Below are positions 1-11,019 of a stretch of DNA of 64,000 nucleotides, piece by piece (position 1 is the first letter of the stretch; the number at the start of each line of letters is the position of its first letter). Below the pieces are notes generated by a model. That model saw only the letters and a list, made by a program, of their open reading frames with translations. It did not search any database and was not told the DNA's origin. This DNA is from Conoideocrella luteorostrata (Eukaryota; Ascomycota; Sordariomycetes; Hypocreales; Clavicipitaceae), in NCBI GenBank assembly GCA_032433595.1, contig JASWJB010000058.1, positions 105,207-169,206 on the forward strand, read 5' to 3'. Made by a program: the position numbers and the translations under genes.

Positions 1-2012
1 AATTTCCTTGAAATTTTGGAACAATTCAAGAGTTACATTTGGCCTTGATTTTACCGTTAACCAAGGCGTCGGCCTTCTTCTCGGCTTTGTTTCTAAGTGA
101 TCAAAGATGTTTCAGGCAGAATATTCGGCACTAGCCAAAGTGGACCTAGTCTTATTGGGACAGCTTGCCGAGACAGCCGACGAGGCGAACCACCCCAGGC
201 AAGGGGTTACGTGTTTTAGTGTCCAATAATGTATTTGCAGACGAACGCGGACATATGTAGTACTTGGTTCAGGCCTAACTCACTCTAGTGGCACTTTCCT
301 GTACTGAAACGAGGAGTGGTTTCGAGATAGAAAGTGTTTATGATCCTGAATTGAAATGCATTTACATGCATCGCTTCGCTTTTTAGCATCCGTACTAAGC
401 TGATCCTTTTTGTTGTGACATAAACGTGACTCCTGTTTAGTTACTAGTCTAGTAGTAGAGTTTGGAAGTACGAAATCGCCTGAATGAAGCCTATTTGCCT
501 CCATGGATCATACGGCAGGTTTTAGGAGTGTTTTTCTCGTTTATTGTCTTACTGTGCCAAATAAAGAAAAAAGTACGGAGCTCGTGACAGATTCACGATT
601 GCTGACAAAGCCCCCTCCCAAAAAAAAACAGCACCATTACTAAGCTTTTCAGCTTATTTAATTGTCAATCTGCTACCATGAATCTTCACTGCAGGGACTC
701 AACACGGGAGAACAAGATTTGTATGCGCTTTGGATATATCGTAAAATATCTATGATGTGCTCAGAGTATCGTAGTTTACTGCGAAGGAGCAAAAATGGCT
801 GCAATATTACTACTTGAGGAACAACGTAGATGCCATACAGATGAGTCAGTTCGATAACTTAAGATGAGAACTTATCACTAGCCATAGGATCCCGTTATGA
901 TCACAGAGGATTCCATATACATTGAAGACTATGATACCTGATTTGCCAACCAGTGGGCACGTAGTTTGAGATTTTCTTTGTAGGTTGGAGACTGCGTGAG
1001 ATTTGTAGGATCGAAGCCATCGAAGGGTTGAGTTGTAGCAGCCCGGTTTGTTCTCTCATTGTTGGCAGCCGCCAGAATATGAGTTGGTGCTTTGATAAGT
1101 TGTCTCAGATGTCATGTAAAACTGTTTGTAGCTTTTCTGTATGTTTCCTTGCTTTAAAGACGATTAAAAGAGCAGGGACCGTTACGTTGGTGATTGAGTC
1201 GGTGCATTTCCTATACACTTTAGGCGAACAACCCAAGCCCATGAAAAGGTATATGCGAACTTTTATGGGGTTAATTGAGTCGCTAAAGTGTTGGAATGAT
1301 CTTTCTGCTTGGAAAATTTCAATCGGTCAATTCCATGAGTATTAATAGCTTCACTAATCGATGAAGATGAAAAATGTCCCATTTGCCACGGAAAGCTTCA
1401 GCCCGCGATAAACATGGTCTCTTGTCACATTTGAAAATCAGCTTACATGATAGCTGTATATCCATATGGAGGAGTGAAGAACCGATACCCAACTGCCCAG
1501 TTTCGTGAGTAATCAGCGCTTGTATCTTTTGCACCCTAGGTCCGTAGCTGCTAATCTCGCAAGCAATGTGACAGCTTTGTCGTCAACGCAGTTCAACATT
1601 CAAATTTGTCAAAGATCGAAAAGACGAAGAACAATCGAAGCCAATGATAGGCCCTGGTATTATTATTACATCAACGTATGATCGGCATTTCGCTGGTTGG
1701 TATCATGGACTGTGCTGAACAGCTGGAATGAGGTTGTGAGGTTACTTCGGCAATCCATTCCTGCGCATGGCGCAGCAACGCGAACAATTAACCAGACTGT
1801 TTGACTGCTCTGCATTATGGGTTTAATAATGCAAAAAAGTTCATCAGTTTACTGTTGTTCATCACCCCCCGCGTTGATAATCACCGAGGCAAATAGTACC
1901 GCTATCGTCAAAGGCCTTGGCACCAGACGTTGATACCACACTTAAGTAGAAGGGCAGACGAGGGACAACAATGCCGCGCTACAGCGTAGTTTACGGCTGA
2001 GAGAACCTTATC
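1..2012. other. Intergenic, no supported gene
   Basis: About 2 kb of AT-rich sequence. Open frames are short, mostly lack an ATG and match no family I recognise. There is no tRNA-like or rRNA-like stretch. The 3' end is the presumed promoter of the membrane-protein gene starting at 2013. Confidence 0.6.
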
Positions 2013-3806
2013 ATGATTTTTTCCGGAATCATCCGCCGCGACAGCAAACCTGGCGGATTGAGCTTGGGGGCGGTGCTTACTATTGTGCTCTGCGGGTGCA
2101 TCGTGGTATTTTTAACTTTTGGTTTCTGGATGGCCAGGAGAGTCAGGATCAGCCAGAAAAAAGCGCATGAAAGATTGGATAATATTCTTAGTGGACAATC
2201 ACAGACTCGCCTCACCGAACGGCCACTACTCAGGCATGAGTCTACAGTTGGTGGACTGTCGAGTGTGAATTCATACCGCTCATCTATACTTCCTGCGATC
2301 ATTTCTTTACCATCTCTGCCGACCTACAACAGCTTAAGGCGCTTGCAGTCGTATACCAGGAATCAAAAAGAGAGGAAGATAAATTGGGCCAGCAATGATG
2401 ATTTTAACAGCCGACAAATGGATCGTGATGCTGGGAAAGGACAGTCCGGCAAAAATGAGCAGTACGGCGGAATGACAGCTATGCCAGGCTCTGGGGCGGC
2501 TGAAACGGGAGCTGTTGATGGTAAATACAAGCATAACATGGAGCATCAGCGGCTACGAAGGCAGCAACATGAAAAACGCCCATGCCGTGAGCAGTCTCGG
2601 TGTCAAAATCAACAGCTGGAACTGCGCGATTCGAATTTCCATAGCGGCGGTAACGTTCAAGCTATCTTGCCAGCGTCGAACTACGCAAGGCGAGACGTTG
2701 TACCCCGGAGCCTGCAGTCTCCTATACGGACTCCTGTGAGAGCACACGTACCACAATCTGTTCCAATTACTGATTCGGTTTTGAGGGACGTTGTTGAAAC
2801 GACCGAGCAGGGTTTGGAAGAAAGAGGCAACAGATATCTTGGGAGGCAGGCACATCGGTCATCACCGACCCGAGGGTCTCTAATGAAGACGCCCCAAGGC
2901 GACCGGCGGGCTTTGATACGTGGACAGGGGCAATATAATCGCGGTAGCCCAGCTGGTAACATGGTTACAACAGCTTCTATGAGTCCTCCTGGACCTGCTG
3001 TGAGTAGTTTGATTGCGGAGGCTACGCAACAGCTGCAACACTCAAGGGGCGCAGCTGGTCCTTACGGTTTACGACGACCACAATGGGAAGCTTATGACGA
3101 TCAGATGTCACCGCCGACGTCGCCCGGAAAGAAACATTCTATTCAATGCACAAATAGGATTCTTCAGAGCGACCTGCAGCATGAATCACAGGCTAGGGGA
3201 CCACTGGGAGAGTGGCAGCAAAGTCTGTCAGTGGATCGCGATACTTCCATGCTGGATAAATTTGAGAGCGAGCCACAGGAGGACACGAGCCACCACTATA
3301 ACTTGGGAAGACGTGAGCTACCGCCTCTACTGTCAGCTTCATACGATACTGTGGAGAATGGATACACACGTCAACATGCTCCAAACTACTCCAGGCAAGC
3401 GACATATCCCAGCCACTTCGAACGGACCAACGCAAACGAGGGAAAACTGCCCAATGCAATCGTCTTAGACGAGTCTATTGAGCCACCCTCACCAAGACAT
3501 TCAATCAGTCCTGCTGATTCTCTACAGCCAAAAAATTCGAACAAGCACGCCATCCCAGTGAGCATGACGATAGCTAAGCTTCGACGAACGGATAGCATAG
3601 TGAGCTCGTATACTGCTGTTTCAGTTGCATCTAGTGCTTCTCTACAAACAGATCCCTTTTCTTTGTCAGATCTGCTGGTTGAGAGTGCTCTCCCAGGAGA
3701 GCATGTTTCGAGATATAGGGCAATTGGAAACCGTAATTATTTCAGTGTAAGTGAGAATGGCCCCCAAAGAAATATGTCCACAGTGCAAACATATAGATTG
3801 GGATGA
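2013..3806 (+). CDS. Single-pass membrane protein with long disordered tail (paralogue of the 39.9 kb gene)
   Basis: This is an uninterrupted 597-codon frame opening with an ATG. Residues about 15-40 are strongly hydrophobic (LSLGAVLTIVLCGCIVVF followed by LTFGFWMA) and are followed by a basic stretch (RRVRISQKK), so one transmembrane segment with a cytosolic basic flank is likely. The remaining 550 or so residues are Gln/Ser/Arg-rich, proline-punctuated and probably disordered, without a domain I recognise. The first 110 residues align with the gene at 39874 (LSLG-V--IVLCG-IVVF, then LT-RP-L, GLSS/ALSS and LPSLPTYNS/LPPLPSYDS), so the two are paralogues sharing a membrane/juxtamembrane module. 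No function can be assigned. A gene is well supported by frame length and by the paralogue. Its role as a scaffold or sensor is only a guess. Confidence 0.75.
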   Translation: MIFSGIIRRDSKPGGLSLGAVLTIVLCGCIVVFLTFGFWMARRVRISQKKAHERLDNILSGQSQTRLTERPLLRHESTVGGLSSVNSYRSSILPAIISLPSLPTYNSLRRLQSYTRNQKERKINWASNDDFNSRQMDRDAGKGQSGKNEQYGGMTAMPGSGAAETGAVDGKYKHNMEHQRLRRQQHEKRPCREQSRCQNQQLELRDSNFHSGGNVQAILPASNYARRDVVPRSLQSPIRTPVRAHVPQSVPITDSVLRDVVETTEQGLEERGNRYLGRQAHRSSPTRGSLMKTPQGDRRALIRGQGQYNRGSPAGNMVTTASMSPPGPAVSSLIAEATQQLQHSRGAAGPYGLRRPQWEAYDDQMSPPTSPGKKHSIQCTNRILQSDLQHESQARGPLGEWQQSLSVDRDTSMLDKFESEPQEDTSHHYNLGRRELPPLLSASYDTVENGYTRQHAPNYSRQATYPSHFERTNANEGKLPNAIVLDESIEPPSPRHSISPADSLQPKNSNKHAIPVSMTIAKLRRTDSIVSSYTAVSVASSASLQTDPFSLSDLLVESALPGEHVSRYRAIGNRNYFSVSENGPQRNMSTVQTYRLG

Positions 3807-4875
3807 TACAACCACCAGCCGAAACCATCATTGGGTTGATAGCCTCCGAAATCAACGTGCTTGACCAAAAACGGTGGCAAGGGTAACCAAAATCTTCTAG
3901 TCTGTACTAGGGAGAACATATCCTAGCTAGAAAGTCTACAATAACAAAATATGGGTTTTTTAGTCATTGACGCGTAAAAAAATTATTTTAGTCACCTATG
4001 ACCAACTGCATTGCGATTTAATACGTGTCTATGTAACTTATTGAGTCTTTCCGAAGTTGCGAATTTATATACGTCCAGCAGATCTATGTCCAATAATCGG
4101 CATGAGCTACTGTGCTCTATTAGCCGGACTTTCAACTCAACTTAAGAACATTTTTGGGTGCTCATGTCAAAATCCAGTAATCCATGATTAATATGGTTTG
4201 TCTTAATTCAAATACGTTGGAGATTAAATCTTTGACCTTCACGCCAAAAATATGGCTGTACCAGAAATTGTTTCTGCAAGCAACTAGCTCGGACGTAAGG
4301 CATTGTCAATTTAACTGGGCGGAAGGCACTCGTCGGTCTACTCATCTTGATATAAGTCCCAAGAAGTCCGTAAAAGGTGTTTGGCCACGCTGCGATATGA
4401 CAACAGACATGGCATAACTTTGGTCCATCCATTCTGGACAAATAAGTGCGACGTGAACTTGTTAGCGACGGGCTTATACATCCGAGGAGCCTGGATGTGC
4501 TACGCTTTGAGTGAAAATTACCTACATATTATCTGATGTATGTGATTTATAGGTACATCTTGGGCTTGAGAGGTCGGCAGGTTTATTTTGAGCAAGTTAG
4601 GAAACGAAAGGTGTCCAGGGGACAATATATGAAATGTGAAAGTGAATAGTAAAGGCCGTTTCAGGTCTTAAGTTTTAAAGAGTATATACTTTTCACTTTA
4701 GGCCTAGTAATCTGGGAAAATATATGGGCACAAATCTAATCACCCTGTTGTTGGTCGTCGCCTGCATACAATTTCGGTAATACTTCTAGCTATCCATTGA
4801 ATCCACATATTAAATTTGTGTTTGTCCTGGCTATTTAGCCATTTTAATCTCAATATGCTCCTTTCAACAAGGTTC
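3807..4875. other. Intergenic, AT-rich
   Basis: About 1.07 kb between two convergent genes. It is AT-rich with short overlapping frames around 4.2-4.4 kb on both strands and nothing recognisable. It would contain both 3' untranslated regions. Confidence 0.5.
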
Positions 4876-5766
4876 TCAGTCATGAGTTGCTAGCCATTCG
4901 GGGAGTTCTTTCCACTCATTTGCTTTTGCCCACTTAGTTATAGCTTCATAATCTCGACATTCATGCACCCCGTAATTGGACTCCGCGTTAAACAGATCCT
5001 TTTCATCCAATGCCGAGAGTGTAACGTCCATGTTACACATAAGTGTTTTGCGTATATAATCCAAACAGTGATGAATGTGGTGGGTGTGATTGCCGTTAAT
5101 TGCACCGAGGACATGCTCCCGAACTATGTACTGTAATAAAGGATAAGTTAGTCAACGAAGTCTGTTAAAAAGGTGTAGCGGCTGTGATCTACTTACCAGG
5201 CAATGCATGCTATGAAAGCCGTCTAGCTGATACACCATGTCTCCCAGCGAATCCGGCGTAGCAGCACTCACAGAGAGGCCTTGCCTAGCTGCCCATTCTT
5301 CACTAACAGTCACAATGCCGTGATCTATAACAGTCAGATTGCACATATACCGGACTGGAATACGTGCTGGTGGTACTATACTCACGGATAATCATATCTT
5401 CCCAAGACTCATCGCGGTAGCTTGCTCCCGCGATATTGGCGCTCATATTTTTGTAGTCCCACATCTTGTTAACCTCGCGTAGTCTCGCATCTGCATGATT
5501 AGTAGAGCTGTATTTGTGCTCTAGCGTAATAAGTAGAACTTACAATTATCGAAATGCCCTTGTCGCACATCTTGTAAATGCGAAATTATAATAGATCCGC
5601 CCACGAAGAGCACAATATTTACTATTTCCAGTGATAAAAGCCACAAAAAAATATCCAAGCGGCGAAATGTTTGCGTATTGCACTTTTCAGGTCTGTGTTG
5701 ATATGGACAATCTCCTGCAGCGAGTGGACAGTACTCGTACTCGTACTCCTCAGTTTGTTCTGCCAT
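4876..5766 (-). CDS. UstYa-like (DUF3328) oxidase, four exons
   Basis: The model is exons 5766..5544, 5490..5386, 5324..5197 and 5130..4876, giving 236 aa. All three introns are GT-AG (53, 61 and 66 bp). An acidic N-terminus with an EYEYEY run is followed by one transmembrane helix (about 38-61) and then the soluble UstYa domain. Both family HxxHC motifs are present: HSMHC at 147-151 (in YQLDGFHSMHCL) and HIHHC at 170-174 (before LDYIRKTLMC). In ustiloxin, cyclochlorotine and asperipin pathways such proteins act as membrane-anchored oxidases, cyclases or halogenases that modify peptides. Many genomes also carry orphan members. Frames join cleanly at each splice, and the conserved W--M--H/Y region spans the second junction. 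A gene for a small secreted protein with a KR site starts 793 bp upstream on the opposite strand. No second UstYa, tyrosinase or P450 gene is visible nearby. Confidence 0.88.
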
Positions 5767-6558
5767 CCTGTATGCACTTAACTTTCAAAGATTAAACTGA
5801 AAGGGCAAGTTAGAAAGTCCTTTCTTTCTATTCCCTGCTTCGTTGTGCGGGTTTTGCTAGACGTATTCTACGTTCGGCACTAATGATGCTGTCTTCTCTC
5901 CATTCCGTCCTTCGAATTCTGGAGGGAGTTGCACTGGGGTAAGACAGTTAGATACGCCGACAACAACAACATCCTTAATTTTGAATGAACAATCTCTTAT
6001 TGGAGACATCGTATGTTTTACGATCCTATTTGTGTATTACTCCTTTTCAAGGGTGAAAAGTACATACCTACGCCCAGACACGTTACCCCTTTAGAGTTAC
6101 ATTACGCGACTCCGCTTGTCTTCTGGGCTTTGTTGTGATCAACTCTCTTTTCCCCACACGGCGTTTGAAAAAAGTGGGATAACTGAGTCTAGATAGGATG
6201 TGGTGGTCGTCTGTGTTTGTCTGAGGTAGCCTTGTACCGCCGTCGGTGTTAAAGGGATCGCGATGGGTTGAGGTAAGTGAAACATATCGTTTTATCTCTT
6301 GGATCCCCTAGACATCTAATTTCAATCTTCGTCATTTCATTCCAGGTGCCATGGAGTTACTGTGGGTGTCTCGACTATCGTGTAAACAGGTCGTAAAGCA
6401 TTATCACTTGGACAGCGGGCATGAGTATAAAACAAAGCCAATGCATCGTTTACAAACAGGATTTTTCTTTCGTTTATCAGCTTTCAAAATTACTGTCAGA
6501 ATTTGATTTCTTTGCCATTACAATCTATCTTTCTCCGCTACTTAGCAATCTGTTCAAA
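5767..6558. promoter_or_regulatory. Divergent promoter region between UstYa-like gene and small secreted protein
   Basis: This 792-bp non-coding stretch separates two outward-facing start codons. It includes pyrimidine-rich segments near 5820 and near 6520-6555, just before the plus-strand ATG. I see no operator I can name. Shared control of the two genes is possible from the geometry, but it is inference. Confidence 0.4.
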
Positions 6559-6852
6559 ATGAAGTTCACCCTCGTTGCACTCTTTGCCAGCGTCACGCTT
6601 GCCGCAGCTGTGACTCCTCAGGGCAGATCTGTGACTACAACACCCAGCCAAGACCCCGTTAACTTGGAGAAGCGTGCTGGTCATGCTGAGCGGCTACTTG
6701 GGCCTTTGGGCAAAATTCTTGGCGGCAACCAGGATCCAAAGAAGGATAACACTCAGGGCCAGGCTGGTCATCATCATCCCGCTCATCAAGACGAAGATGC
6801 TCATCAAGACGAAGATGATGGCGATGCTGAAGAGCCAGAGCAGCTAGAATAA
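6559..6852 (+). CDS. Small secreted protein with KR processing site and His/Asp/Glu-rich tail
   Basis: This is a 97-aa single-exon frame. The ATG at 6559 is chosen because it starts a clean signal peptide (MKFTLVALFASVTLAAAV); the open frame extends further upstream without one. A dibasic LEKR at 36-39 fits Kex2-type cleavage and would release the rest. The mature part has a short hydrophobic stretch (LLGPLGKILGG), a KK at 61-62, a HHH cluster and an exact duplication of AHQDED (75-80 and 81-86) before an acidic C-terminus. There are no cysteines and, after KR, no Tyr, Trp or Phe. It is divergent to the UstYa-like gene, so it could be a RiPP precursor. A histidine-rich effector or metal-binding secreted peptide fits equally well. 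I recognise no named family. Confidence 0.7.
   Translation: MKFTLVALFASVTLAAAVTPQGRSVTTTPSQDPVNLEKRAGHAERLLGPLGKILGGNQDPKKDNTQGQAGHHHPAHQDEDAHQDEDDGDAEEPEQLE
6781..6816 (+). repeat. Exact 18-bp tandem duplication in the secreted-protein gene
   Basis: Two identical copies of GCTCATCAAGACGAAGAT lie head to tail in frame, encoding AHQDED twice. The lack of silent differences indicates a recent duplication or slippage. Confidence 0.95.
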
Positions 6853-8604
6853 GAGGCTTCGGTACGAATTCATGCTCCCTCATCATGGTATTCAATGAAA
6901 GCTTGTACTAATCTCTTTTCATACTAGCTTACCTAAATACACTTGGTAGGCATCAAGACTGCAAAGTGTTTTTTCTGGGATGGTATTTGAGAACGGATTT
7001 TGATTGGATAGACTTGATTCTGTTGGTGGATGAAAGGCTTTTCATAGTGATCTAGCACAATATATATGAGACCAAAAAGGAACAAAACCAGAGACGGGTC
7101 CAAAATGCCTTGACTCTTCTGCTAGAGACCAAGCATACACAAGAGTTGGGAATTCCTCTAGATTAGAAGGGGGACGATCAAGAATCGAGTGCACATATTC
7201 AATTCAATCTATTCATCTAGTTTGCATTTGTACTGCTGTAATGATAATTGACCTGGTCTCTGCAACAAAACTAGCTGGCTCGGTCGGATCGGTGGGTTGC
7301 ACTGCTAGCGACCGATGAAGTTGCACATGAAATAAGCGCAAGAGGCTAAGAGCGCTGCATTTACGGGTTAGATTGCACTCTCTTTCGACGAGAGAAACAA
7401 AGAAGCGAGTATCATACAAATGTTTAATGCAGTGAATGTAATTAATTAATCGAGTGGGCTCGTTCGGAAGGATTTGATGATGTCATGTATCTGTTGTGTC
7501 GCCCAATTTTCGAGGCGATGCGGCCACCGGTATGCCTGTTTGCGTAGGCACCGCCTGTGTCACAAGTGATCAGCTATGGATGTCTGAATGCAGTGGAATT
7601 GTCCTTATATTCTATCTAATTGACGAGGAATTAGACATCTTCTTATAGATGGTCACTATCTAGGAATTCCGTCATCGGAGCCGGAGGGTCGTCTCACAAT
7701 ATCTCCAGGGTTCAGAATCTGTAACCGGCTCACTGTGATCTGTAACATGCTTTGTTAGACATTGGTAACATGCTCTGTTTGATAGCCTGTAATTTCCAGC
7801 TTTCGTAATGATGACTTGCAAGGCTTCAGGTATTCCGGTTACGCAAGAATTGATCAAACTGTGTTGGAAATCGATCAATGAAAGCTTCAGTATTGAGAAA
7901 ATGGCAACAAAAGATGCAAATGAACCGCTTCCTCGGCGCGCCGGGTGGCAGTTCACAGAGCAGAGTTGCTATCCATTGATTGACCCCCAATTGTAAAGTC
8001 TCGCTCTTCGTCTTATTTTATCATGACGCTCTTCAGCACTCCTATGGCTGTGGTCGCTATGGTCACAGTATGCGCCTATTATCTGTAGTAGCCATAAATC
8101 ATGTACTAGAAAAATAACAATAACCGGCCAAGCCGCTGGATGGTGCGGCGACAACTAGACATTTCTTGCTGAGCCGAGTGAGATCCAACTGAGAGCATCA
8201 ATAATATGTTTTTTAAGACAGGCTATAGACAGTTTTATTAATTGAAATTTGAGAAGTCCTCACTCCATTTTGCTAACCATGATCATAGTACGCGTCAGCA
8301 ATTCCAGACCGAAAAATTGTGGTTTGGGCATGTTCAATGCTAAGATAAGTCCTTGACGAACTTAAGAGTGTCCGTTTCAGCATAAGCCGACAAAAGTGCC
8401 GTTATAAGTCCAAAATTATCATCCCTGCTGCCGTCCCAACCATTTTCGCTCTCCATTTATGTGCTCGAATAGAGCTCTTAAACACTAGCAATCGACAATC
8501 GTGAAAGGGTAGACACTCGTGGATGGTTGAGTTATAGGCGCAACCGATGTTGTGAACACTTGATTTTCTAGATGCATCAATTCTTTGCCGAGCCCCGTAA
8601 AATT
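6853..8604. other. Intergenic, no supported gene
   Basis: About 1.75 kb. It holds several frames under 110 codons on both strands (for example near 7.2, 7.7-8.0 and 8.4-8.6 kb) without family resemblance, signal peptide or splice continuity. Confidence 0.5.
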
Positions 8605-9741
8605 TTAATGGAATCGAAAGCCAGCTTCCTTCCCAACACGTTGTCTCGAAAAAGCAGGAGGTTTCAAAGGTTTGTTCCTCCTCATCAAGTAGACGAGGGC
8701 AACTATGCATCCACAAACTAGCGCTAAACATCCAATGACTGCACCAATTATGGCCCCAATATTTGATGCTCCTGTTGCAGGCTCAGATATAATTGTAGGC
8801 TTCGATGTTGCTGAGATAAACTTGGTAGCAGTACTGAAGCTTGCGACGGTGTCTGTTACATGAATCTGTATTGTGTACCGAGAGACCTCGTCAATCTTAG
8901 ATGCATCTGATTTGTCGGTATCTAGTGAGGTATCATCGGTGGGAAAAGCATCGTGAGGCTCATCTGTGATAGCTTGTGACGTCTGGGCAAATTTCTGCTC
9001 TGCGACCGGGAGAGAGGGAATATATTCTGCTGTGGTGGGAGATCCAGATTTAGATGAGAATTGAGACACGTTCTCGCCACCTTCAGACGGGTTCTGAGAA
9101 AATGTTGCAATGTTTCCTTCCTTCGAAGCTGCACTACCGGAACGCCCATTGTTGATGCGTCCAGCTTCGTCAGTAGAGATAGCCAGTTCAGATCCTTTTG
9201 GCACATCAATTGGATCACCAGATTTGCCACTCTCCTTAGTATTGGCTTCCACAGTGCATTTCGGATTTCTGCGGAAGGAAGGATGTACACTCACCTGCCC
9301 GTCCGTATCGACAACTGTCCTCACACCTAAATCGTATAGCAAGTTCTCCGCATCGCAATTATAGTAACCGGTCTCATCTGCATCGTATATCTTATTAGAA
9401 GAAGGTATAGGCTCAGTCTTAGAATCCAGAACCGGCGACGTCGAGGCAGAGGCATCGCCACGATTCGTTAGCGCCTGCACTTGTTTCTCTAAATCCTCTA
9501 TCTTGGTTAAAAGATCATGCAGTTCCGTTCGAGAGACAGCTACTGAAGCATCGCGACTCTTGACGATTCGATGTGCTTGCTTCACGGTTTGTTGCAAACG
9601 GTCCATGTTTATTGCGTAGGATGGTATTGTTTGTGCGGAGTCGTTGTCCATGACGGCGGGACACCCAGTCTCCTCAGGGCGTAGTTGAACAGTAGTGTCA
9701 AGCCCGAGGATCACCATGGATGGGCTTCGAATGCAAATCAT
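8605..9741 (-). CDS. Single-pass membrane protein with N-terminal coiled coil and Ser/Thr-rich ectodomain
   Basis: From the first ATG (9741) this frame gives 378 aa; the frame is open a few codons further, but without ATG. A possible acceptor (TTGATTGCAG) lies just upstream, so a missing 5' exon cannot be excluded. After a short hydrophobic N-terminus comes a heptad-like helix (RTELHDLLTKIEDLEKQVQAL). A long Ser/Thr/Asp-rich low-complexity region follows. Near residues 329-353 is a clear membrane helix (IGAVIGCLALVCGCIVALVYL) followed by RRNK and a 25-residue tail. That layout is a type I wall-spanning or surface protein. The glycine-rich membrane helix followed by basic residues resembles fungal SKG6/mid2-like sensor helices in general style only. 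I cannot name the family. Confidence 0.65.
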   Translation of the reverse strand: MICIRSPSMVILGLDTTVQLRPEETGCPAVMDNDSAQTIPSYAINMDRLQQTVKQAHRIVKSRDASVAVSRTELHDLLTKIEDLEKQVQALTNRGDASASTSPVLDSKTEPIPSSNKIYDADETGYYNCDAENLLYDLGVRTVVDTDGQVSVHPSFRRNPKCTVEANTKESGKSGDPIDVPKGSELAISTDEAGRINNGRSGSAASKEGNIATFSQNPSEGGENVSQFSSKSGSPTTAEYIPSLPVAEQKFAQTSQAITDEPHDAFPTDDTSLDTDKSDASKIDEVSRYTIQIHVTDTVASFSTATKFISATSKPTIISEPATGASNIGAIIGAVIGCLALVCGCIVALVYLMRRNKPLKPPAFSRQRVGKEAGFRFH

Positions 9742-11019
9742 AGTACCGATGATGATGAACTGCAATCAATAGAGAGTGTATTGGCTAGTGAAGAAGTACG
9801 CAAATCACAGCAAAAATAACCGTGATGTGCGGAATACAGAGCGATCTTTTGTCAGGAGGCGAAGGGAGCTTCCACAGATGATGTCAAACGAGAAAAAGTT
9901 CCCTCTTCATGGTGTTTAGCGTTGTGAGGAGCAACGCATTCCGGCCGCTGGACAGTCACATTGGGTTCAATTATACTCATAAATAGGACCGATGGGGTAT
10001 TTCAGCGTTGGTTGCAGCCCTCAGCTTAACTTAAAAGTTGTAAACATTCCAAGGTGGCGGGGCAACAATCGCCGATACTGAGGGAGAACAGTCCGGAGAT
10101 CTCCGTCGGGTCGTAGTTATGAACCCAGATCACGAGAATAGTCACCACAGGAGCTGTGCTGTACACAACTATGTAAAGAGGGGCTCAGCTGAGATTTTAA
10201 ACTTCCTTCGGTGGCATTGGTAAGGAAAATGATCAGCTTTGGACTAGATTCTTCAGGAATGGCCTCAAACGAGAGATTGCCGAGCCATCACCAGCCTTAA
10301 CAATATACAATTCGTCAGGAAAGGCTGGTACTAAGAATGCACACTAACATTAGGAAGGGATAACTTGACACCACGCCCTTTTACCCAACACAACGTGAGA
10401 ATTTATCAAATCCAGCAGGGCAGTCAAGATCCATGTAATATTGACCAGCAAAACCTAGAGGGCCCGACTCTCTAACAATCAACAGCTAATCATGCCTCGG
10501 GCACGTTGAGTCAAGTACATAGAAAAAGGCGTGGATGTTACTTAAGATTGCAAAGAACCCCGTGGAATTCAATGAATTCTACTCTGCAATTGGAAATCCT
10601 AAAACTCCCCCGGGAGTTAAGAAAAGCCGCAATCCTGACCACAATAGAAGGGCTGGATATAGTTGCGAGCCGCAGAACTCTCCCACAGCAGAAGAATAAG
10701 GTATTAGGAAACTATCTAATTCAATAGTTTCAACAAGGCCTGAAGAAAACCATAGATTTGACGGAATCTGGGGAGGAAATTCTTGTGTAATAGCTGTTAA
10801 ACTTCTCGTCAAATAGATAGAAATAGAGGACAACACTCCACTGCAGACGTCGAATGATCAATATCTACTCCTCATGGCAATGGACACCCGTGACCAAAAT
10901 CTACTAATAAGTTTGTGTTGCGACTTGAAAAATGCCTTAACAATACAGCCAACATACATGACGATTTTATGGAGAAACTATGTTCAAATCTGCAAAATGT
11001 AAAAATTACGTCCAATATC
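9742..11019. other. Intergenic, no supported gene
   Basis: About 1.28 kb between the 5' side of the membrane-protein gene and the 3' end of the DUF8004 gene. Two overlapping frames near 10.5-10.8 kb are 73 and 85 codons with no recognisable content. Confidence 0.5.

Noticed and set aside
1028..1345. 105-codon plus-strand frame
   Set aside because: It does not begin with ATG and has no recognisable domain, signal peptide or flanking exons.
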